A stretch of DNA of 64,000 nt from a virus (IMGVR_UViG_3300035670_000069:44557-108556), one strand, 5' to 3'. Numbered from the stretch's first letter, positions 52,007 to 58,537 are shown. Notes: generated from the sequence alone by a model not told the origin. A program made the numbers and translations.

Positions 52007-52166
52007 TAGAACCTTCCTTTAATATTTTAATTATACCACTAACTATTTCCGAATAGTCTATATCTAATATCATATTTTTATCTTTTAAAGTATAAATTTT
52101 AATATCTTTCATTGCATTAAATAGATATAATTCTATTTTTTTTGCAATATCATCATAATTAATCAA
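51981..52166 (-). CDS. Hypothetical protein
   Basis: A 61-residue protein; TTG start at 52166 is preferred because GAGG lies upstream and the previous gene ends there. Residues about 1-45 are helical and acidic. Unknown. Confidence 0.4.
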   Translation of the reverse strand: MINYDDIAKKIELYLFNAMKDIKIYTLKDKNMILDIDYSEIVSGIIKILKEGSNGSSKNSN

Positions 52167-52722
52167 AACTAAGCCTCGATTTATTTTTTGTTTTTGTTCC
52201 CCAAACTGGAATGGCATATCTAAATCCAGAAATTATTTCTTTTATTTCATGAATATAGGGAGATGGAAAAATTACTAAACTACCACGCTTAGGTTTATAA
52301 CAATAACTTAATTCTGGAAAACATAATTCTCCTCCAGAAAAATTATCATTTAAATATATTACCCCACTTAACGATATTGCTTCAGCCCCTTTATGATTGT
52401 CTGGATGAGGACCCAACATTGTCTGTGGACCCATTACTGAAATCCATATTGCATAAGGAAAAATTTCTTCTTTTATAGAATAAAAAGATAATGCCTCATC
52501 TATAAATTTTTCATAATATTTTTTTAAAATATGAATAATTTCAGCATGCTCTTTTATATCGTGGTTTTCTGGTGGTTGTGAATCCCACCTATCTCTTCTA
52601 TTAGACTTTCTAAATTTTTTATTATTGTTTTTGTTAGCGTCAATATAATTAATTAAAATATTGATATCATCTTCTGAAATAAAATCAGGAATTTCTTTAA
52701 TGCATTCTAGAGTGTGATCCAT
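52159..52722 (-). CDS. 2OG-Fe(II) oxygenase
   Basis: A 187-residue dioxygenase: LGPHPDNHKGAEAISL (HxD) near 103, FSGGELCFPEL near 126, YIHEIKEIISGFRYAIPV near 155 (distal His and Arg). Start at ATG 52722; a GTG lies three bases upstream. Overlaps the CDGSH gene. Confidence 0.85.
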   Translation of the reverse strand: MDHTLECIKEIPDFISEDDINILINYIDANKNNNKKFRKSNRRDRWDSQPPENHDIKEHAEIIHILKKYYEKFIDEALSFYSIKEEIFPYAIWISVMGPQTMLGPHPDNHKGAEAISLSGVIYLNDNFSGGELCFPELSYCYKPKRGSLVIFPSPYIHEIKEIISGFRYAIPVWGTKTKNKSRLSFD

Positions 52723-52918
52723 CACAAAATGGTGCCCTCCCAGATTGACCACAAACACATTTCTTTTTCCATTTAAGTTGTTCTTTATTTAAATCAATAT
52801 TAATAGAGCCTTTTAAAATAAAAACTTTATAGATATCATCATTAATTTCTTGTATTTCTGCAGCATAACCATTGTACAATTCATGGTTTTGTATTAAAAC
52901 ATAATCTCCTATTTTCAT
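52697..52918 (-). CDS. CDGSH iron-sulfur domain protein
   Basis: A 73-residue protein ending in the exact CDGSH motif C-x-C-x2-S-x3-P-x-CDGSH with C54, C56, C65 and H69. The domain binds a 2Fe-2S cluster through three Cys and one His and is linked to redox sensing or cluster transfer. The first 50 residues form a small KOW/SH3-like beta domain. Strong ribosome site AAAAGGAG. Phage-encoded CDGSH proteins are very rare in my knowledge. Confidence 0.8.
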   Translation of the reverse strand: MKIGDYVLIQNHELYNGYAAEIQEINDDIYKVFILKGSINIDLNKEQLKWKKKCVCGQSGRAPFCDGSHSRMH

Positions 52919-52945
52919 GATTCTCCTTTTGTAACTATTATACAG

Positions 52946-53018
52946 TACCCCTGGTTGGATTCGAACCAACGCTGTCACGATTTTAAGTCGTGTGCCTCTA
53001 CCACTGGGCTACAAGGGC
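52946..53018 (-). tRNA. tRNA with UAA anticodon, short variable loop (Leu-type?)
   Basis: Acceptor GCCCTTG pairs with CAGGGGT (two G-U pairs); D-stem GCC/GGC; anticodon stem CACGA/TCGTG with loop CTTAAAA (anticodon TAA); T-arm GTTGG-TTCGAAT-CCAAC. Anticodon UAA reads UUA (Leu), but the variable region is only 5 bases, not the long arm of tRNA-Leu. Confidence 0.75.
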
Positions 53019-53022
53019 AAAG

Positions 53023-53096
53023 TAGAGCAGGTAGGACTTGAACCTACGATAGCCGAATTATGAGTTCGGGGCCTTGACCAACTTGGCTACTGCTCC
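53023..53096 (-). tRNA. tRNA with CAU anticodon (Met or Ile2)
   Basis: Acceptor GGAGCAG pairs with CTGCTCT (one G-U); anticodon stem CCGAA/TTCGG, loop CTCATAA, anticodon CAT; T-arm GTAGG-TTCAAGT-CCTAC. The CAU anticodon could be elongator Met or lysidine-modified Ile reading AUA. AUA is very frequent in this phage. Confidence 0.8.
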
Positions 53097-53130
53097 TTAG
53101 TCTTTTAACCATTACAGGGACATGCCCAGG

Positions 53131-53610
53131 TCACTCTTTATCTTTCTTAAACCATCCACCTACATTTGGATCTAAGGCTTTACCGTCTAATTGAAGCCCA
53201 TCAGGATATACTGTATGAAATACTCCATCCATAAGGCTACCCTCTTGTTCAACAACAAAACCATTTTCTCTATCAAATAATTGATATTCCATAGAGTGAA
53301 TATTGAACGCTTTTCCTAAGATATAAAATACTTTTTGAACATCCAAAGATCCGCAGGTATATAAATCAAACTGTAATAGTCCTGGATCAACTTCATCCCA
53401 TATATGAAAAGCAATATGGCTAGTCTCAATCATAACAATAGCCGTCAATCCTTTGTTTCCATCCTTATCTACATAAGATGAAAATGGCCCTTTAATAATC
53501 TTCATGTCAATTTCTTGTACTAAATTAGTTAAAAAATCAATAGCCTCTTGTTCGGACTGCATAGGATTTTTAACTTTAGCGTTTACTAATAAGTGCTTGT
53601 GATATATCAT
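53131..53610 (-). CDS. speD: S-adenosylmethionine decarboxylase-like protein
   Basis: A 159-residue SpeD-type protein: VMIETSHIAFHIWDE near 59-73 with the pyruvoyl-forming Ser64, then LLQFDLYTCG near 77-86. SAM decarboxylase gives decarboxylated SAM for spermidine synthesis. It is longer than the class 1 enzyme (about 125 residues), with an extra C-terminus. Ribosome site GGAAGGG. Similar genes are reported in cyanophages. No spermidine synthase gene is seen here. Confidence 0.8.
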   Translation of the reverse strand: MIYHKHLLVNAKVKNPMQSEQEAIDFLTNLVQEIDMKIIKGPFSSYVDKDGNKGLTAIVMIETSHIAFHIWDEVDPGLLQFDLYTCGSLDVQKVFYILGKAFNIHSMEYQLFDRENGFVVEQEGSLMDGVFHTVYPDGLQLDGKALDPNVGGWFKKDKE

Positions 53611-53611
53611 T

Positions 53612-53692
53612 TTAATATGCCCTTCCTTGTAGGTAAGCGAGATAGTTAAGTATACCAAACATTAAAAATATCAATCCTATAGCCCATTTCAT
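53612..53692 (-). CDS. Tiny membrane protein
   Basis: A 26-residue protein, one membrane segment (KWAIGLIFLMFGILNYLAYL). Its start overlaps the stop of 53689 and its stop sits one base before the speD start, so it is in the same operon. Confidence 0.5.
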   Translation of the reverse strand: MKWAIGLIFLMFGILNYLAYLQGRAY

Positions 53693-54048
53693 TTATTTAT
53701 AATCCTAAACGCATCGCCTGTTTCTTCATCTTCATAATCCCAAACATAAGCATTGATAAACTCTGGCTTTTCCCAGTATGGGACTCCATCTGAATCGTAA
53801 TCATTCCATCCATCTCCACTCATATCAAAACTCCATTCATAGAATGAACCAAACTTATAATATACTGGCCATGTAATCTTCCAAATAATTGAATGTAATT
53901 TATACCGCCATCCAAAATCTTCTAATTCATCCTGATATGAGATACGCATAATTGCCCATCCTGAGATATCTCCACACATGTTGGCAAACCATCGTAATGG
54001 TGGGCGGGACTTATGAATCTTAATACTAGTTTCTATTTGGTCCACCAC
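53689..54048 (-). CDS. Hypothetical protein
   Basis: A 119-residue acidic, Trp/Tyr-rich protein without motif. Overlaps both neighbours. Unknown. Confidence 0.5.
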   Translation of the reverse strand: MVDQIETSIKIHKSRPPLRWFANMCGDISGWAIMRISYQDELEDFGWRYKLHSIIWKITWPVYYKFGSFYEWSFDMSGDGWNDYDSDGVPYWEKPEFINAYVWDYEDEETGDAFRIINK

Positions 54049-54196
54049 GAACTAACTCCCATTCCCCAGTTTCTTTAGCAACATATACATCTCCTGTTTG
54101 TCTATCAACTAAGATATATTTTTCAGGGCATTTAGTTTTAAGTGTTACAACCACAGATTTTTCTAATTCTGCAAACTCAATAGACTTTCTACTCAT
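54026..54196 (-). CDS. Small hypothetical protein
   Basis: A 56-residue protein; start at 54196 (MSRKSIEF) because the previous tiny gene ends in ATGA there. Contains a beta-strand-rich centre (KYILVDRQTGDVYVAKETG). Unknown. Confidence 0.5.
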   Translation of the reverse strand: MSRKSIEFAELEKSVVVTLKTKCPEKYILVDRQTGDVYVAKETGEWELVRGGPNRN

Positions 54197-54342
54197 ATTG
54201 CAACTCCAATTAAAATTCCGATAATAAAAGATCCAATTGCCACCGACCAATAAAAAGTGCGTTGAATGTAATTCCTTTCAATTTCTCTTCTGATACTGCG
54301 AGGTATTTGAAAGTCAACATCATAATCATCAATATAAGTCAT
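54193..54342 (-). CDS. Small membrane protein
   Basis: A 49-residue protein with one C-terminal membrane segment (FYWSVAIGSFIIGILIGVAI). Starts inside the previous stop (ATGA) and ends in the next start. Confidence 0.5.
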   Translation of the reverse strand: MTYIDDYDVDFQIPRSIRREIERNYIQRTFYWSVAIGSFIIGILIGVAI

Positions 54343-54449
54343 TTATGCTCTTTCTTCACATGTCTATCCATTGTATCATGGGCAAAAATGCCCCATCTTA
54401 ACTCTATGTTTTTGCCACAGATGTTACAAATAACAAATCTTTCTGTCAT
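54339..54449 (-). CDS. Tiny zinc-finger protein
   Basis: A 36-residue protein with CNICGKN near 8 and HDTMDRHVKKEH at the end, a C2H2-like zinc finger. First gene of an overlapping run of tiny genes. Leaderless promoter upstream. Confidence 0.55.
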   Translation of the reverse strand: MTERFVICNICGKNIELRWGIFAHDTMDRHVKKEHK

Positions 54450-54455
54450 ACATTA

Positions 54456-54484
54456 AGTATACCTTAAAATCATCATTTTGTAAA
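54456..54484 (-). promoter_or_regulatory. Leaderless promoter on - strand
   Basis: - strand TTTACA (54484-54479), 17 bp, TATACT (54461-54456), then 6 bases to ATG 54449. A near-ideal sigma70 promoter. Confidence 0.65.
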
Positions 54485-55030
54485 ATCTTTAATGCACATT
54501 GAGTCTAAATCATTATAAAAATCTTCAAATATTTTTAAATCAACATTGTTTATTTTTTCTAAGACAGAATTATACTGTAATACATTTTTGCTGCTAACCA
54601 AATGCCTAGAATCTGGGTTATCGATTATAGTATTTGTAAAATTATTATTTTTTATATTAACTTTAAGTTCTTTTGATAAAAATAATATAATCTTTTTAGG
54701 ATTGTCTATCAAATCTAAATATTGTATAAAAATATCTATATTTTTTTTAGCATAATTATAAAATAAAGCATATTCTTTTTTTGCAGCCTCTAAATAAAAA
54801 TCTAATGTTTGTTTTTTTCTTGTTGGATCAATTTCTTCATAATATAATTCCATGCTTATCCAAGATGCCATAGCCTCTTTTGGGTCTCTTATAATTGTTA
54901 TTGTTTTATCAAAATCATGTTTTTTTAAAAGGGAATGGGTCCATCCACATTCAACATCAAGCATTTGTAATATATGTTCTCTTAATAGATGCTGGCCAGA
55001 TCTTGGATAGGTTATAAGTAACACACTCAT
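54473..55030 (-). CDS. Sulfotransferase-like protein, copy 2
   Basis: A 185-residue protein with LLITYPRSGQHLL at the start (5'-PSB loop) and TITIIRDPKEAMASWIS near 43 (3'-PB). These are the two PAPS-binding blocks. It is shorter than copy 1 at 51338 and closer to the canonical motif. Acceptor unknown. Confidence 0.65.
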   Translation of the reverse strand: MSVLLITYPRSGQHLLREHILQMLDVECGWTHSLLKKHDFDKTITIIRDPKEAMASWISMELYYEEIDPTRKKQTLDFYLEAAKKEYALFYNYAKKNIDIFIQYLDLIDNPKKIILFLSKELKVNIKNNNFTNTIIDNPDSRHLVSSKNVLQYNSVLEKINNVDLKIFEDFYNDLDSMCIKDFTK

Positions 55031-55147
55031 AATATAAATGATATCATATTAAATAAGTATTAAAGTTCGGCGCAAAATAGAAATGTTTAACTCCTTATGA
55101 CCTACACGGTCAATAAAGTTTAATATTCTTAATATATGCCGTTGCAG

Positions 55148-55258
55148 TCAGGACGGCTGTAGAGACTCATATCCACATCTAGCGCACAAAGTGCGGGTAT
55201 ATGAATTATCGTCTATTACAACCTCTATGACAGATACGAATGAACTATGTAAATGCAC
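55148..55258 (-). CDS. Tiny zinc-binding protein
   Basis: A 36-residue protein ending LCARCGYESLQPS, with EVVIDDNSYTRT before it; CxxC plus HxH at the start could hold zinc. GTG start at 55258, no ribosome site, TAAAAT box about 8 bases upstream. It explains hairpins that look like RNA structure. Confidence 0.45.
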   Translation of the reverse strand: MHLHSSFVSVIEVVIDDNSYTRTLCARCGYESLQPS

Positions 55259-55298
55259 AATGGATTATTTTACAACCATTTAATGTTACTGGTTAGTA

Positions 55299-55400
55299 TC
55301 AGATAAGTGTAAAGAATACGGCTGCTGCAATAAGAACTAGTGCTGAAAGGACAATCTTCTGCTTTGTTTCCTTAGACCATTCTTTAGTATCAATCGCCAT
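55299..55400 (-). CDS. Tiny membrane protein
   Basis: A 33-residue protein, charged start and one membrane segment (IVLSALVLIAAAVFFTLI). GGAGAT before ATG. Unknown. Confidence 0.5.
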   Translation of the reverse strand: MAIDTKEWSKETKQKIVLSALVLIAAAVFFTLI

Positions 55401-55408
55401 GATATCTC

Positions 55409-55528
55409 CTATCCCATATGCCTAAATGTAAAATGCTTTGAGCAGACATCAATAATCTTGCCAGTGTCTTTTTCTGGCTGAGTAAATTCTGCCTTAGCAT
55501 CACAGTAATAACATTTATTGTTTGTCAT
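55409..55528 (-). CDS. Tiny zinc-ribbon-like protein
   Basis: A 39-residue protein with CYYC near 5 and a later Cys and His (VCSKHF). TATAAT on the - strand (55542-55537) ends 8 bases before its ATG. It starts 16 bases from the previous gene. Confidence 0.5.
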   Translation of the reverse strand: MTNNKCYYCDAKAEFTQPEKDTGKIIDVCSKHFTFRHMG

Positions 55529-55544
55529 AATATTTTATTATACA

Positions 55545-55700
55545 CTATCCGTGAACATACCAAGTAGGTGGTTCTTGTAAATCCAAAGCATCTATAATTT
55601 GTTCTGCAAGATCTTTGGACAATTTGTCCTTGTGCTTGCCTTTAATATAATCGTATATTATTTCTGAGATTATCTCAATCTGGGATTCTTTAGATAGCAT
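55545..55700 (-). CDS. Small helical protein
   Basis: A 51-residue protein, acidic-basic helices (SKESQIEIISEIIYDYIKGKHKDKLSKDLAEQIIDAL). Start MLSKE at 55700 is 7 bases from a - strand TATAAT; MDIML upstream would overlap it. Confidence 0.5.
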   Translation of the reverse strand: MLSKESQIEIISEIIYDYIKGKHKDKLSKDLAEQIIDALDLQEPPTWYVHG

Positions 55701-55707
55701 GATGTCC

Positions 55708-55713
55708 ATTATA
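55708..55713 (-). promoter_or_regulatory. -10 box for leaderless mRNA (- strand)
   Basis: - strand TATAAT, 7 bases before ATG 55700. Divergent from the next promoter, with only 17 bases between the two -10 boxes. Confidence 0.5.
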
Positions 55714-55730
55714 CGGGGTATTTGCGAGGG

Positions 55731-55743
55731 TATAATAAAGCCA
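55731..55743 (+). promoter_or_regulatory. -10 box TATAAT for leaderless mRNA (+ strand)
   Basis: TATAAT at 55731-55736, 6 bases before ATG 55743. Confidence 0.5.
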
Positions 55744-56060
55744 TGGACCCCACTATCCTATATATAATATATCACCCCCAATATAATGCCATAAAGGTAG
55801 GAATAGGGGATATTTCTGGGAAAAGGTTTAAAGCCCATAGGACCAAAGGATGGGAATTAGTAGCATATTGGTATTTTCAAGATCGGCGGGGAGCCAGAAG
55901 AGTAGAATCTATAGTAGTAAATACACTAAGGGATAAATATGGACATTTCCTCAATAAGGATAATATGCCATATGGAGGATATACGGAGACATTTAATGCC
56001 AAGAAGATATCCAAAAAGAGATTAATGGCTATGGTCAATAAGGCTATAAAGGGGCTTTAA
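55743..56060 (+). CDS. GIY-YIG/T5orf172-like protein
   Basis: A 105-residue protein: ILYIIYHPQYNAIKVGIGD near 4, RFKAHRTKGWELVAYW near 29, RRVESIVVNTLRDKYG near 51. This follows the GIY-YIG superfamily order (strand-Tyr, IKVGI, R..H, E). It is in the one + strand gene of a - strand area, which suggests a mobile nuclease or a separately controlled gene. Confidence 0.6.
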   Translation: MDPTILYIIYHPQYNAIKVGIGDISGKRFKAHRTKGWELVAYWYFQDRRGARRVESIVVNTLRDKYGHFLNKDNMPYGGYTETFNAKKISKKRLMAMVNKAIKGL

Positions 56061-56061
56061 T

Positions 56062-56595
56062 CTACCCCGCCTTATGCACAAATATCTGTAGAGTTATCCT
56101 AAAATCTGATTGAACAGGAGATACTCCATGAGGAGTACCTTCCTCAACTAATACTGCAGTGTTGAATGTTGGTGCAATAGCATTCCAGGAATCTCCATCC
56201 TTCCAATGAAAAATACCACCATCATTATATTTCCAATTCGGATTTAAATATACGGTTATTGCCTTGCTATATCCAGTATCTGGATGAGAGGTTATTAATG
56301 ATCCCCTGCCCCATATATTTACTGTGGTTGCTGTTGTGGTTATAGGTTTTTCAATTGTAAAATCTAATACCCCTTTTTCAACCAATATATTTTCTATTTC
56401 TTTTTCCATTTCTTCAGTAGGCCTTATGCATAAAACAAGACCACTGCCAATTCTTAATGGACTAGGCCAAGCAAGATTAGTTGAGATATGCCTTATAGGC
56501 TCTTTTATTTCTTCACCTTTGGCAATAGACAAACCATACTCATATAGCCTATTTGCTAAATCATCTGATATTAATTTGTCGTATTTTGTAATCAT
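56062..56595 (-). CDS. 2OG-Fe(II) oxygenase
   Basis: A 177-residue dioxygenase: TSHPDTGYSKAITVYLNPNW (HxD) near 101, GGIFHWKDG near 126, TPHGVSPVQSDFRITLQIF near 153 (distal His and Arg). Leaderless promoter upstream. It stops one base before the + strand gene ends (convergent). Confidence 0.8.
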   Translation of the reverse strand: MITKYDKLISDDLANRLYEYGLSIAKGEEIKEPIRHISTNLAWPSPLRIGSGLVLCIRPTEEMEKEIENILVEKGVLDFTIEKPITTTATTVNIWGRGSLITSHPDTGYSKAITVYLNPNWKYNDGGIFHWKDGDSWNAIAPTFNTAVLVEEGTPHGVSPVQSDFRITLQIFVHKAG

Positions 56596-56601
56596 AATTT
56601 A

Positions 56602-56607
56602 ATTATA
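56602..56607 (-). promoter_or_regulatory. -10 box TATAAT for leaderless oxygenase mRNA
   Basis: - strand TATAAT at 56607-56602, then TAAATT (6 bases) and ATG 56595. Confidence 0.5.
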
Positions 56608-56717
56608 CATCATGAATTATCCACAGAAAAATCTTACTGATTATATTTCTAAATAGTCCTAAAGTGGAGTGAAGTGGAGGATAGTGGAGGATGGAGCGTT
56701 TTCGAAGGGGGCGCCGT

Positions 56718-57443
56718 AAAAACCATAAACCTTCAAACCATATATCCTCATATACCATATATGCCCAATATTGTCAAACCATATATCGTTGGGCATTATA
56801 CATGCAATATAATGGTTTGTCAAATTGGATATATGCATGAATATGCCCATAATGTTTCAGGGATTTTTATCGAAATATCGTAATAAGTTTTAAATAAATC
56901 CAAAAAAGATTTAAAAGGTTTGAAAAAGTTTTAAAACCAAGGAATATGGTTTGTTATTGCTTATTAGGGGTATTTGTGTTATGATCGTAATCTTTTTTAT
57001 TCCCCGCCTGGTGCTGCGCCCGCCATTCGGCCCTGTCAAAAAGCGGCGGGGTAAAAGAAAAATACTTTCCTAATCCAATAACCTTAGTAAAAGCAACAAA
57101 GGCATTATGTAAACCAATATCATCTTCATTTGCTGCTTTTGGAAAATTCATTCTATAAAAATGTCTTGGCATAATATAATCATAACACCATTTATATGGT
57201 TTGAAAATATTTCAGGGATTTTTAATGTTTGATCGTAATACCTTTTTTCAAAATTCTGTTGTATTTTCCCCCCCGAATATTGCGGGGTATAAAAAAGATA
57301 CCCAATACCCTATATACAATAAACCATTATACATTCAATACATATGGTTTGACAAATAGAAAATTATTTGATATATGGTTTGAAGGATATTTCAGGGATA
57401 TCGTAATATTCTTCGTAATAAGATATTTGGAAATTATGGTTTG
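56718..57443. repeat. Repeat-rich control or origin-like region
   Basis: Gene-poor, AT-rich. CAAACCATA-type repeats: + orientation at 56734 and 56775; - orientation at 56812 (CAAACCATT), 56945, 57194, 57342, 57373 and 57435. A 30-bp motif ATTACGAT-N8-AAAATCCCTGAAA (- strand) at 56855-56884, 56962-56991, 57210-57239 and 57390-57419. The - strand order motif, 6-8 bases, CAAACCATAT holds at three of them. Also inverted repeat ATGCCCAA/TTGGGCAT (56761-56796) and hairpin CCCCG/CGGGG at 57271-57287. Nothing else is seen in 56608-56953. Confidence 0.6.
56954..57172 (-). CDS. Small hypothetical protein inside repeat region
   Basis: A 72-residue protein, MPRHFYRMNFPKAANEDDIG... with a Trp/Arg/Gln-rich C-terminus. 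TATGAT ends 6 bases before its ATG on the - strand, a leaderless start. Its last 30 bases coincide with one copy of the 30-bp motif, so the 3' end may be a by-product of the repeat. A GC-rich inverted repeat CCCCGCC/GGCGGGG (57002-57051) lies inside it. Confidence 0.45.
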   Translation of the reverse strand: MPRHFYRMNFPKAANEDDIGLHNAFVAFTKVIGLGKYFSFTPPLFDRAEWRAQHQAGNKKDYDHNTNTPNKQ

Positions 57444-57462
57444 AAATAGGTCCCGAGAAATC

Positions 57463-57765
57463 TCAGTCGAAACTACCTGCTTCAAACAAAAGATCATCTA
57501 ATGTTTCATAGTATTTTGTATTGTCCACCTGTAGTGTTTCACATAGTAGATCCCAGGCTTCGTTTATATATGCCTCTGCTGTTTCTGTTGACTTGACTAT
57601 CCCCTCGTTTATTGCAAAAGCAAGGGGTAGTGCAAGATCACAATAATCTACATAAGATTCAAATGCTTCTTCATCTCTATAGTCCATCCAGAATTTATCT
57701 AATATCTCACACTTCTTAGAAAAGTCTATAGTGGGTTTGTCTGAAGTCACTGCTCTCCTTTTCAT
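57463..57765 (-). CDS. Hypothetical protein
   Basis: A 100-residue acidic, helical protein (FSKKCEILDKFWMDYRDEEAFESYVDYC). Start at MKRRAVTSDK chosen over an earlier Met because it lies closer to the end of the previous gene. First of the right-arm small genes from this side. Confidence 0.5.
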   Translation of the reverse strand: MKRRAVTSDKPTIDFSKKCEILDKFWMDYRDEEAFESYVDYCDLALPLAFAINEGIVKSTETAEAYINEAWDLLCETLQVDNTKYYETLDDLLFEAGSFD

Positions 57766-57928
57766 GTTGCGCTGATTCAACAATTTCTACAAGCCTATTA
57801 TACGGCACACTTGGACTTGTTCTAGCCAAATAAACACCAACAAGGTCTAAGTCAATTCTAACATCAGAAACAATGTCAGATAATCTTTTGGCTATCTTTT
57901 CTTCAGGAGTCATTATTCGTCTAAGCAT
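57716..57928 (-). CDS. Hypothetical protein
   Basis: A 70-residue protein, helical, with MTPEEKIAKRLSDIVSDVRIDL. Ribosome site GGAGGTAAG before ATG 57928. Overlaps the next gene. Unknown. Confidence 0.5.
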   Translation of the reverse strand: MLRRIMTPEEKIAKRLSDIVSDVRIDLDLVGVYLARTSPSVPYNRLVEIVESAQHEKESSDFRQTHYRLF

Positions 57929-58077
57929 TACTTACCTCCAATAAAGTTGATAGCACCCTCTAAAGCCTCTAGTGCGCCTGTGAGGTATTCTGTTTGATAC
58001 CCTTCGTTCTCAGCAAGGACATCACGGATTTCGTCTGCCTCAGTAATCAAATAATCTAGTATCTGTTGTGTATTCAT
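57928..58077 (-). CDS. Small helical protein
   Basis: A 49-residue acidic helical protein (MNTQQILDYLITEADEIRDVL). AGGAGAAC before the start at 58077. Its stop overlaps the next start. A structured stretch without a gene follows at 58078-58171 (hairpin GGGGA/TCCCC near 58154). Confidence 0.5.
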   Translation of the reverse strand: MNTQQILDYLITEADEIRDVLAENEGYQTEYLTGALEALEGAINFIGGK

Positions 58078-58171
58078 AGTTCTCCTCATTGTATCAAAAA
58101 AGTGGTGACAGCGCAAGGGCAAGAAAGGATTAGAGCCTGCGCTGCCACCTGGACGGGGATGACCAGTCCCC

Positions 58172-58537
58172 TTATGAAGTAGCCGTCGCTACTAAATTAT
58201 GGTAATTAATAAAATCTTTAATAGAGTGTTCTCCACCAACCCTACTATCGACAGTATTATTTACAAGATTAATTATGATTGGCTCGTCCATAAAACCTAG
58301 GTCATTAGGATTACAAGCATAGATACCAAAGCCTGTCTCATCTAAAATGCTATCTTTAATTAAATAACTAATAGCCATACGAGTAGCATATGCATGGTCT
58401 CTCATCTCAATACGTGGCATTGCATGCTGCAGGGCTGCTGCCAGGTCTTCATACATGTCATATTCACCCCAGTGGCTGTATAAGGCCACAGCCTGGTCTT
58501 TTGACTGCTTAAAAACGAATGTACAACGTGCTCCCAT
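58172..58537 (-). CDS. Hypothetical protein
   Basis: A 121-residue protein: GARCTFVFKQSKDQAVALYSHWGEYDMYEDLAAALQHA at the start and a mixed C-terminus. This type of small protein is common in actinophage early regions, where it follows an Api92/DUF-type gene. AAAGGACC ribosome site. Function unknown. Confidence 0.55.
   Translation of the reverse strand: MGARCTFVFKQSKDQAVALYSHWGEYDMYEDLAAALQHAMPRIEMRDHAYATRMAISYLIKDSILDETGFGIYACNPNDLGFMDEPIIINLVNNTVDSRVGGEHSIKDFINYHNLVATATS

Noticed and set aside
54262-54456. + strand open frame of 64 codons
   Set aside because: It is the reverse side of two well-supported overlapping - strand genes (54193-54449).
55060-55300. GACGGCTGTAGAGACTCATATCC and nearby hairpins looked like the core of a group I intron or a small RNA
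   Set aside because: The - strand of the same stretch reads as a compact 36-residue zinc-binding protein (55148-55258) and the hairpins fall in its codons. No split gene is near.
56659-56883. Two opposite open frames of 63-69 codons in the repeat region
   Set aside because: They overlap the repeats, have no start signals, and their composition follows the repeats and not coding bias.
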